From Thauera carbonicopians (GTDB taxonomy: Bacteria > Pseudomonadota > Gammaproteobacteria > Burkholderiales > Rhodocyclaceae), in the NCBI RefSeq assembly GCF_025699485.1, contig NZ_JANUXN010000023.1, positions 1 through 55,140 on the forward strand: DNA of 55,140 nt. The letters run 5' to 3'. The position numbers and the translations under genes were made by a program. Shown piece after piece: positions 48,390 to 55,140 of this stretch. Under the pieces are notes generated by a model that did no database searches, was not told the origin of the DNA, and worked only from the letters and a program-made list of their open reading frames with translations. The first letter of the stretch is position 1; each line of letters begins with the position of its first letter.

Positions 48390-50329
48390 CGCGGCTTCTC
48401 CTCCGACGTGGCGGCGCGCTGCCGGCGCGGCCGTCCGTAGGCCTGGGTGATCCGGTCTATGACGATGGCCAGGATCACGATGGCCACCCCCGCCTGCAGG
48501 CCGCGGCCCACGTCCAGCGTCTGGATGCCCGCCAGTACGTCCTCGCCCAGGCCGCGCGCGCCGATCATCGACGCCACCACCACCATGGCCAGCGCCATCA
48601 TGGTGGTCTGGTTGATCCCCGCCATGATGCTCGGCCGGGCCAGCGGGAGCGTCACCTTGGTCAGCATCTGCCAGCGCGTGACGCCAAAGGCCTGCGCCGC
48701 TTCGACGACGTCGGGATCGACCTGGCGCAAGCCGAGCGTGGTCAGGCGGATGAGCGGCGGCACCGCATAGATGATGGTGGCGAACAGGGCCGGCACCTTG
48801 CCCAGGCCGAACAGCATCAGCACCGGAATCAGATACACGAAGCTCGGCAGGGTCTGCATGACGTCCAGCACCGGAGCCAGCACCCGGCGCAGGACGCGGC
48901 TGCGCGCGGCGACGATGCCCAAGGGTATGCCGATGACGATGGACACCAGCGTCGATGCCAGGACCAGGGCGAACGTCTGCATGAGCTTGTCCCACAGGCC
49001 CATGGCGCCGACCAGGTACAGGCAGGCCGGATACAGCACCGCCGCCACGGGCTTTCGCGTGGCATGCCAGGACAGCGCGGCGACCAGCAGCAGGAAGCCC
49101 CAGGGTGGAATCGCCAGCATCAGGCGCTCGACCGGCAGCAGCACGCCGGCCAGCATGAAGTCGCTGACCCGGCGGAACACACCGCCGTATTCCTTGACCA
49201 TGCCCATGAGCTGCCTGTTCACGAGATCGGAAGCGGACCAGTCCGGGAAGATGCCGTGGCCGGCCGGCGCCGCTCCGGCAATCTCGGGCATACCGGCCGG
49301 CGCCAGCGCTGCGGCGACGCGCGCGCCCACCTCCTGCGGCAGCCAGGCTCGCCATACATCCGGGTGCTCGCGCAGGAACCGGTCGGCCATGGCCTCGCCG
49401 CTCCTGCGGGCTTCGGTCATTTCCAGAATCATGCGGTTCATCAGCGCCGGTTCGAACTGGAGCTTTTCGAAAAAGGCCACCAGGTCCGGGTTTCGGTCGG
49501 CGAAGGGCGCGGACACGGCCACCGAGAGCCGCGCCCGCAGGAAGTCGGAGGAGCAGAGATCGCCGTCGCCGCTGACGATGGCGTCCCAGCATTTCTGCTC
49601 GAAAGGGTCCTGCTCTATCCGGTGGAACTTGTACTTGGCCATCAACCCTGCGGGCTGCCAGTAGTAGAACAGGATCGGCCGTCCCCTGTCGTAGGCCGAG
49701 TTGATGGCCGCATCCAGCGCGGCGCCGGTACCGGCGCGAAAGTTGGTGTAGTGCTCTTCCAGGCCATGCAGGCGCAGCAGCCGGCTGTTGGTCGCTTCGC
49801 AGACCCAGCCCGACGGGCAGTTGAGAAAACGCCCCTTGCCGGGGTCTTCAGGATCGGTGAAGAGCGACTTGTATCGCGGCAGATCGCGCCAGTTGCGCAG
49901 ATCGGGCGCCAGCGCCTCGATCCCCCGCTCGGCGTCGCCATGAACCAGAAAATCGGGCACATACCAGCCCTGCTCTGCTCCGCCGGCCAGGGTATCGCCC
50001 ACGACTTCGATCTTTCCCTGCCGGATCGCTTCTTCGATGATGGACGACCTGCCGGACCATATTTCCGCGATGATCTGCAGATCGTCCTGGGCCAGGGCCG
50101 ACTCGATGGCAGCCGACGCACCGGGCACGATCTCCGTCGCGCAGCCGTAGCCCGAGGCGAGTATCCGGCGGACGACATGCGTGGTGAACGAAGCGCTTTC
50201 CCAGTTCAGGTCTGCCAGCCTGACCGCTTGCCCGGCATTGCAGGGCGCCGCCTGCCCCTTCGCCGCCAGAGGCAGCATGAAGGCCAGGCACATGGATGCG
50301 AGAGCAAGCGTACGCAGCAATTTCCCCAT
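48386..50329 (-). CDS. Fused substrate-binding protein and permease of a glycine betaine-type ABC transporter
   Basis: A 647-residue fusion. The ATG at 50329 has GGGAG upstream and opens a signal sequence ending at AAKGQA. Residues of about 25-310 form an OpuAC/ProX-like binding domain (VRLADLNWESASFTTHVV, IIAEIWSGRSS, GRPILFYYWQPAGLM). After a linker, about residues 385-640 form a ProW-like permease with several membrane helices (LWDKLMQTFALVLASTLVSI, IGIPLGIVAARS, TLPSFVYLIPVLMLFGLG) and the coupling loop VEAAQAFGVTRWQMLTKVTL. This binding-domain-first order differs from OpuA, where the binding domain follows the permease. The ligand is uncertain. Confidence 0.9.
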   Translation of the reverse strand: MGKLLRTLALASMCLAFMLPLAAKGQAAPCNAGQAVRLADLNWESASFTTHVVRRILASGYGCATEIVPGASAAIESALAQDDLQIIAEIWSGRSSIIEEAIRQGKIEVVGDTLAGGAEQGWYVPDFLVHGDAERGIEALAPDLRNWRDLPRYKSLFTDPEDPGKGRFLNCPSGWVCEATNSRLLRLHGLEEHYTNFRAGTGAALDAAINSAYDRGRPILFYYWQPAGLMAKYKFHRIEQDPFEQKCWDAIVSGDGDLCSSDFLRARLSVAVSAPFADRNPDLVAFFEKLQFEPALMNRMILEMTEARRSGEAMADRFLREHPDVWRAWLPQEVGARVAAALAPAGMPEIAGAAPAGHGIFPDWSASDLVNRQLMGMVKEYGGVFRRVSDFMLAGVLLPVERLMLAIPPWGFLLLVAALSWHATRKPVAAVLYPACLYLVGAMGLWDKLMQTFALVLASTLVSIVIGIPLGIVAARSRVLRRVLAPVLDVMQTLPSFVYLIPVLMLFGLGKVPALFATIIYAVPPLIRLTTLGLRQVDPDVVEAAQAFGVTRWQMLTKVTLPLARPSIMAGINQTTMMALAMVVVASMIGARGLGEDVLAGIQTLDVGRGLQAGVAIVILAIVIDRITQAYGRPRRQRAATSEEKPR

Positions 50330-50395
50330 TCGGACTGACTCCCTTTCTGCCTCCTGCACAGCCGGCGAATGCTTGCCGCAGCCGTCATCCGCGGT

Positions 50396-51946
50396 TCAAA
50401 GCTGCGACTCCAGCGGCAGCATGCCGATGATTCGCGCGGCAAGCCGCCGCCGCAGCGAAGTTTCGGGCTCCCGGTCGTAGCGGACGATCTCCCCGTTCTG
50501 GCCTGCGCTCCATTCCAGCCCGCCTTCCGGCTTCAGACGGACCTCGTAGCTGCGCGAAGGCGCGGTTTCACGCTGCCAGACTGCCGCCATCTTCGCCACC
50601 AGCGTCTCGGAATCGAAGAGCACGCCCATCTCGGTGTTGAGCGAAGTCGAGCGCGGATCGAGATTCATCGAACCGATGAAGCCCACGCGCCCGTCGGCAC
50701 TGAAGGCCTTGGTATGCAGGCTTGCACCGCTCGACCCGCGCAGGGAGAAATCCTTGTCCTGATCCTCGGGGCGCAGTTCCCAGAGCCTGATGCCCGCCTC
50801 GAGTAGCGGGACGCGGTAGCGCGCATAGCCGCCATGGACCGCAGCCACATCGGTCGCGGCCAGGGAATTGGTCAGGACCGAAACCGAAACGCCTTTTGCG
50901 GCAATGGCGGCGAGTATCGCCGTACCCTGCTCTCCGGGAATGAAATAGGGCGAGGTGATCTCGAGCCGTTCGCGCGCGCCCTCGAATACCGGCCGCAGCT
51001 CGTGCATCAGCCAGTTCTCGCCATCCCTGCCAAGCGCCTTCTGCGGCGGATCGGCGATGATCCGTGCGCTTGCCGTCCAATGGGGCTGCTCCGCCTCGGG
51101 GTCGAGCAGCGAGAGCCGTTCGACGAGGCGCTGCAGGTATGGGCGGGCAGCGGCCTCATCGGCGGTGCCGCTCAATCCCGGGGCAATACGTTCCAGTGTG
51201 GCACTGGGGTCTTGCACGGGCGAGAGCCTGTCGATCGGCAGCGCCACGCCGCTGTTCCAGTAGTCGTCGAAGATCGTTTCCGCCTGAGCGACGACAGGCC
51301 CCATCACCAGTACGTCCATGTCGCGGAAATTGGTTTCTTCGGCCGCATCGAAATACTCGTCGCCGATGTTGCGCCCGCCCAGGATCGCGATGCGCCCATC
51401 GACGATCCAGGCCTTGTTGTGCATCCGCCGCGTCACGCTGAATGCCCGCAGCGCCATTTCGAGGCCGCGTCGCAGGCTGCCCTCCCGCGCCCGGGTCGGG
51501 TTGAAGATGCGGATCTCGATCTGCGGATGGTGCGCCATCGCGATCATCGCGTCCCAGGTATGGCTGGTGCCGATGTCGTCGATCAGGATCCGCACCCGCA
51601 CGCCGCGCCCGGCCGCGGCAAGCGCCTCGGCAAGGAGAAGCCGGCCGGTCAGGTCCTCATGCCAGATGTAGTACATCAGATCGAGCGAACGCTCGGCCTT
51701 GCGGGCCGAAAGGCCGCGCGCGGCAAAGGCGTCGAGGTTCTCGGCCAGCAGGACCAGGCCGTTTTCGCCCGGGTGCGCATCCGTCGCGGCGCCGATCTGC
51801 CGGTCGAGCAGCGTCTGCCCACCCTCGACCGGCAGCGCCCGGGAGATCTCTCCCTGGACGCGGGCTGCGAAGACGCCGTACAGCCAGGTCGCAAGCACCG
51901 AGGCCGCGACGAAGCACAGACAGGCAAGGACAATGAACCGGATCAT
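50396..51946 (-). CDS. Phospholipase D-family protein (cardiolipin synthase C-like)
   Basis: A membrane-anchored enzyme of 516 residues with an N-terminal hydrophobic helix (FIVLACLCFVAASVLATWLY). Two HxKxxxxD motifs are intact: HNKAWIVDGRIAILGGRN near residue 175 and HTKAFSADGRVGFIGSMN near residue 411. Each histidine attacks a phosphodiester. Size and both motif neighbourhoods resemble YmdC/ClsC, which makes cardiolipin with phosphatidylethanolamine. The ATG at 51946 has AAGG six bases away; 51952 is an alternative. It precedes the betaine-type ABC genes by 66 bases, which may link membrane lipid and osmotic adaptation (inference). Confidence 0.88.
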   Translation of the reverse strand: MIRFIVLACLCFVAASVLATWLYGVFAARVQGEISRALPVEGGQTLLDRQIGAATDAHPGENGLVLLAENLDAFAARGLSARKAERSLDLMYYIWHEDLTGRLLLAEALAAAGRGVRVRILIDDIGTSHTWDAMIAMAHHPQIEIRIFNPTRAREGSLRRGLEMALRAFSVTRRMHNKAWIVDGRIAILGGRNIGDEYFDAAEETNFRDMDVLVMGPVVAQAETIFDDYWNSGVALPIDRLSPVQDPSATLERIAPGLSGTADEAAARPYLQRLVERLSLLDPEAEQPHWTASARIIADPPQKALGRDGENWLMHELRPVFEGARERLEITSPYFIPGEQGTAILAAIAAKGVSVSVLTNSLAATDVAAVHGGYARYRVPLLEAGIRLWELRPEDQDKDFSLRGSSGASLHTKAFSADGRVGFIGSMNLDPRSTSLNTEMGVLFDSETLVAKMAAVWQRETAPSRSYEVRLKPEGGLEWSAGQNGEIVRYDREPETSLRRRLAARIIGMLPLESQL

Positions 51947-52270
51947 GGCCATCCTTCAGTACGGCGCCCGGAACGGATGGGCACACGAGGATTCAGCCCC
52001 GGTGGAATGGATACTTTCGAGGCTCCGAGGAACAGCAGGCCGGTCGTGCCCGATCGGCAACAGCCCACACGCAGGGCCGGGTCCGGCAGCCACGGGAATT
52101 GTAGCGCCCGAGCCCCCTCGCGCAAGATGCACGCATAGCGCAGGTGGATTTCGGGATAGTCGTCCGAGGAAACGCACTCTTGCCGTTCAAGCTGTCCGGC
52201 ATACCGGAATTTCTTCCTCCCCGATCCACCGTACCGATTGAATATTCGTTCATGGCAATATAATCATCTT

Positions 52271-52312
52271 TTAACATATATCAAGTCTCCCCCTTCCTGG
52301 CGGGCCTAAAGT
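52271..52312 (+). promoter_or_regulatory. FNR/ANR/DNR-type promoter of nosZ
   Basis: The region between the phospholipase gene and nosZ (51947-52427, 481 bases) has no gene. TTAACATATATCAA at 52271-52284 matches the FNR/CRP-family site TTGAT-N4-ATCAA at 8 of 10 positions. Its centre is at 52277.5, and TAAAGT at 52307-52312 falls where a -10 box would be if the site is at -41.5. This is the class II arrangement of oxygen- or NO-sensing activation. A TATAAT at 52259-52264 is a second, less well-placed element. Predicted from spacing alone. Confidence 0.55.
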
Positions 52313-52427
52313 GCATCTGCAAGGAACTGCCACGAAACGTTTGTCATGGGCATTCATGCGGGCAGTCGCCAGGCCCATGAGTTCCGGATGCCTGGACGAG
52401 CGTCGATCAAGCCAGAAAGGGAGCGAG

Positions 52428-54389
52428 ATGATCATGAACGAAGAGATGAAGATGAACCCGGCCGATGCGATGCCGGATCCGAGCCGCCGCAAGTTCCTGA
52501 ACACCGCTGCCTTCGCCGGCCTGGCCGGTGCCGGCCTGTCGGTCGGCCTGTCGGCCTGCAACAACGAAACGGCTCCCGCACCCGCTGCGCCATCTGCAGC
52601 GGCCCCCTCCGGCGTGCCGGCAGCCGCCGCAAGCGACATGCACCTGCACATGCAGCCGGGCGAACTCGATACCTACTACGGCGTCTGGTCCGGCGGCCAC
52701 TCGGGCGAATGCCGCATTCTCGGCCTGCCCTCGGGCCGGGAGATCAAGCGCATCCCGACCTTCAACATCGACTGCATGAGCGGCTGGGGCATCACCAACG
52801 AGTCGAAGAAGGTCATCGGCACCCGCCCCGACGGGCGCCCGAAGTACATGACGGGCGACACGCACCACATCCACGGTTCGTACACCAACGGCACCTTCAA
52901 CGGCAAGTATTTCTGGGTCAACGACAAGATCCACGGCCGCCTGGCCCGTATCCGCGGCGACGTCTTCGAGTGCGACGCGATCACCGAGCTGCCCAACATC
53001 CAGGGCTTCCACGGCATCTTCCCGGACAAGCGCGACCCGGTCGATCCTGCGATCAACCATACCACCCGCGTGTTCTGCGGCAATGAGTTCCACATTCCGC
53101 AACCCAACGACGGCCGCGACCTGGACGACCCGACGAAGTACTTCTGCCTGTTCACCTGCGTCGATGCCGAAACCATGGAGGTCCGCTGGCAAGCGAAGGT
53201 CGACGGCAACATGGACCTCGTGGCGACGTCGTACGACGGCCGCTTCGCTGCCTCGAACCAGTACAACACCGAAGGCGGCGCGCATTACGAAGACATGATG
53301 TCGGCCGAAATGGACGCCTGCGTGTTCCTGGACGTGGGCCGCGTCGAGCAGGCGATCAAGGACGGCAAGTTCACCACCATCGGCGACTCCAGGGTACCGG
53401 TGGTGGACGGCACCAGGGCCGCCAACACCGATGCGGCCACCGCGCTGGCCGGCTACGTCCCGGTGCCCAAGAACCCGCACGGCGTCAATGCCAGCCCGGA
53501 CGGCAAGTACTTCATCTGCTCGGGCAAGCTGTCGCCCACCTGCACCGTGATCGAGTTGAGCAAGGTCGCCGAATGGTTCGACGGCAAGCTCGACGACATC
53601 CGCAAGGCGGTGGTCGCCGAAGTCGAAGTCGGTCTCGGCCCCCTGCACACCACCTTCGACGGCCGCGGCAACGCCTTCACCACGCTGTTCCTCGACAGCC
53701 AGGTGGTCAAGTGGAACATCGAGAAGGCGATCCAGTTCTCTGCCGGCGACAAGTCCGTGCAGAGCGTGGTCGACCGCATCGACGTGCATTACCAGCCAGG
53801 CCACATCAATTCCTCGATGGGCGAAACCCGCGAGGCCGACGGCCAGTTCCTCGCGGTGGGCTGCAAGTTCTCCAAGGACCGCTTCCTCCCGGTCGGCCCG
53901 ATGCACCCGGAAAACGAGCAGTTGATCGACATCCGCGGCGAAAAGATGGTGCTGCTGGCCGACCACCCGGTGCATCCTGAGCCGCACGATTTCGTCATCG
54001 TCCGGCGCGACATCATCAATACCCGCCAGGTCGGCGTACTGGACGCCCATCCGCTCGCGGTGAAGGATCCGAAGGATTCCGGTGTGTTCCGTGACGGCAA
54101 CAAGGTCACGGTCAAGATTGCCTCGATGGCGCCGGCTTACTCCCTGCGCGAATTCGAAGTAAACGTCGGCGATGAAGTCACCATCATCCTGACCAACCTC
54201 GACAAGGTGGAGGATCTGACGCACGGCTGGGCGATGCCGAAATACGACATCAACTTCACCGTCAATCCGCTGGAAACCAAGTCGGTCACCTTCACCGCCG
54301 ACAAGCCGGGCGTGTTCTGGTGCTACTGCACGCACTTCTGCCACGCCCTGCACCTGGAGATGCGTACGCGCATGATCGTGCGTCCGTGA
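52428..54389 (+). CDS. nosZ: Nitrous-oxide reductase NosZ (clade I, Tat-exported)
   Basis: The periplasmic copper enzyme that reduces N2O to N2, 653 residues from ATG 52428, chosen for the AAGGGAG site just upstream (52434 is an alternative). The Tat signal is PDPSRRKFLNTAAFAGLAGA. The beta-propeller holding Cu-Z has histidines in GDTHHIHGSYTNG, VFCGNEFHIPQP and HVNSS-like segments such as YQPGHINSSMG and PEPHDF. The cupredoxin domain follows (VEDLTHGWAMPKYDINFTV). The Cu-A loop is C634-T-H-F-C638-H-A-L-H642-L-E-M645. Clade I enzymes such as that of Pseudomonas stutzeri have tryptophan at position 636, here histidine. Confidence 0.97.
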   Translation: MIMNEEMKMNPADAMPDPSRRKFLNTAAFAGLAGAGLSVGLSACNNETAPAPAAPSAAAPSGVPAAAASDMHLHMQPGELDTYYGVWSGGHSGECRILGLPSGREIKRIPTFNIDCMSGWGITNESKKVIGTRPDGRPKYMTGDTHHIHGSYTNGTFNGKYFWVNDKIHGRLARIRGDVFECDAITELPNIQGFHGIFPDKRDPVDPAINHTTRVFCGNEFHIPQPNDGRDLDDPTKYFCLFTCVDAETMEVRWQAKVDGNMDLVATSYDGRFAASNQYNTEGGAHYEDMMSAEMDACVFLDVGRVEQAIKDGKFTTIGDSRVPVVDGTRAANTDAATALAGYVPVPKNPHGVNASPDGKYFICSGKLSPTCTVIELSKVAEWFDGKLDDIRKAVVAEVEVGLGPLHTTFDGRGNAFTTLFLDSQVVKWNIEKAIQFSAGDKSVQSVVDRIDVHYQPGHINSSMGETREADGQFLAVGCKFSKDRFLPVGPMHPENEQLIDIRGEKMVLLADHPVHPEPHDFVIVRRDIINTRQVGVLDAHPLAVKDPKDSGVFRDGNKVTVKIASMAPAYSLREFEVNVGDEVTIILTNLDKVEDLTHGWAMPKYDINFTVNPLETKSVTFTADKPGVFWCYCTHFCHALHLEMRTRMIVRP

Positions 54390-54424
54390 TCCTGCAGGGC
54401 ACGCCGTCAGCGCTGCCTGGCCTG

Positions 54425-54457
54425 AATCGAGGGGCGGCAAGCCCCTCGATTGCTTTT
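54425..54457 (+). terminator. Intrinsic terminator between nosZ and nosD
   Basis: A perfect 11-base stem (AATCGAGGGGC at 54425-54435, complement at 54441-54451) with a five-base loop is followed by GC and four T residues. It begins 36 bases after the nosZ stop and ends 30 bases before the nosD start. Confidence 0.85.
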
Positions 54458-54487
54458 CTCCGCCGATTTCCCGACATGGAGCGCATC

Positions 54488-55140
54488 ATGAAGCCCCTCA
54501 CCGCCCTGCGGAGCATCGCAATGGCGGCGCTGCTCGCTGCCGGCTTGTTCGCGACGTTTGCTGCGCCAGCGGCCGCGGCCGAAGTGTGGCGGGTCAAGGC
54601 AGGCGAATCCATCCAGGCCGCGATCGACCGCGCCGCCCCGGGCGACACCATCGAAGTCGAGCGCGGGCGCTATTTCGGCCACCTGCTGATCGACAAACCG
54701 CTGACCCTGCGCGGCATCGAGCGGCCGACGATCGACGGCGAGCTGAAGGAAAACACCATCAGCGTCAAGGCCGAGGACGTCACCATCGAAGGCCTGATCA
54801 TCGCCAATTCCGGCGGCGACACCCTGTACCAGCACGCCGGCGTCTACATCTACCCCGGCTCGCACAAGGCGGTGGTACGCAACTGCGATTTCTCCTACAC
54901 GCTGTTCGGGCTGTGGATCGAGAAGGCCAACGACGTGCTGATCGAGAACAACCTGATCACCGGCAAGCGTGACTTCGATTCGCCCCGCCGTGGCAACGGC
55001 ATCCAGCTCTACAACACGCGCCGCGCGCGCATCATCGGCAACAACGTCAGCTTCGTGCGCGATGCGCTCTACGTCGATGTCTCGCACGACGCGCTGTTCC
55101 GCGACAACCGCCTGCACCACAGCCGCTACGGCACGCACTA
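54488..55140 (+). CDS. nosD: NosD, nitrous-oxide reductase maturation protein (3' partial)
   Basis: A periplasmic right-handed beta-helix protein needed with NosF and NosY to supply sulfur or copper for Cu-Z assembly. The ATG at 54488 has GGAG upstream; the in-frame ATG at 54476 is an alternative. A Sec signal peptide ends near AAAAAE, followed by VWRVKAGESIQAAIDRAAPG, the standard NosD start, and repeated beta-helix rungs (ENTISVKAEDVTIEGLII, KAVVRNCDFSYTLFGLWIEK, GNGIQLYNTRRARIIGNNV). The frame runs off the window with no stop (217 codons seen of about 400-450 expected). It is separated from nosZ by a terminator. Confidence 0.95.
   Translation, partial: MKPLTALRSIAMAALLAAGLFATFAAPAAAAEVWRVKAGESIQAAIDRAAPGDTIEVERGRYFGHLLIDKPLTLRGIERPTIDGELKENTISVKAEDVTIEGLIIANSGGDTLYQHAGVYIYPGSHKAVVRNCDFSYTLFGLWIEKANDVLIENNLITGKRDFDSPRRGNGIQLYNTRRARIIGNNVSFVRDALYVDVSHDALFRDNRLHHSRYGTH

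Overview
The window is 55,140 bases of GC-rich, gene-dense chromosomal DNA (about 65% G+C by eye). A clade-I Tat-type nosZ followed by nosD, a minCDE locus followed directly by tRNA-Leu, cytochrome c4, a DUF1178 protein, tex and FecI/FecR signalling suggest a denitrifying betaproteobacterium, most likely Rhodocyclales (Azoarcus/Thauera/Aromatoleum type). That placement is inferred from gene content; no 16S rRNA gene is present. I see no phage, transposase, integrase or CRISPR array.

Layout. 1-3972: a FecI-type sigma factor (cut by the window edge), its FecR anti-sigma regulator and a siderophore receptor with an STN signalling domain, a complete cell-surface signalling set. 4071-4615: a ParE-type toxin-antitoxin pair. 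4714-8739 (minus): a CirA-type catecholate receptor followed by an OmpR-type regulator and a histidine kinase, with a Fur-like box upstream, an arrangement like PfeA-PfeR-PfeS. 8973-14869: a methyltransferase, a PAS histidine kinase, a Pat-type lysine acetyltransferase (NDP-forming acyl-CoA synthetase fused to GNAT) and a hexose-6-phosphate epimerase. 15058-18024: a polar amino acid ABC importer ending in a strong terminator. 18137-27159: housekeeping genes (tex, a lipoprotein, an Spx/ArsC-like protein, an Hsp33 without its redox cysteines, minCDE, tRNA-Leu, DUF1178, a phosphodiesterase, cytochrome c4).

27239-44815 is an accessory stretch. One LysR regulator faces a cyclophilin-like lipoprotein, an MFS exporter, a Tat-exported hydrolase, short-chain dehydrogenases and an aldo/keto reductase. 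Two gene remnants sit inside this group, and an arginase-family gene and a serine hydrolase follow. Next is a minus-strand operon for a molybdenum hydroxylase (2Fe-2S subunit, Tat-exported catalytic subunit, MocA-type transferase, XdhC chaperone), beside a second LysR regulator with a divergent SDR and an AhpD-like protein. A ChrR-type cupin gene interrupted by one stop codon closes the block. Several enzymes that normally use NAD(P) carry Tat signals, so this may be a periplasmic redox or detoxification module; its substrate cannot be read from the sequence.

44816-51946: a BASS/ACR3-like membrane transporter, a catalase, and a glycine-betaine-type ABC system (short ATPase plus fused permease/binding protein) downstream of a phospholipase-D-type enzyme. 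52271-55140: an FNR-type promoter, nosZ, a strong intrinsic terminator, and nosD running off the window end.

The observations most worth following are the Hsp33 lacking all four zinc/redox cysteines and translationally coupled to an Spx/ArsC-like gene, the Tat-exported oxidoreductase cluster with its deletion scar, the Trp-to-His change in the NosZ Cu-A loop, and the terminator between nosZ and nosD.
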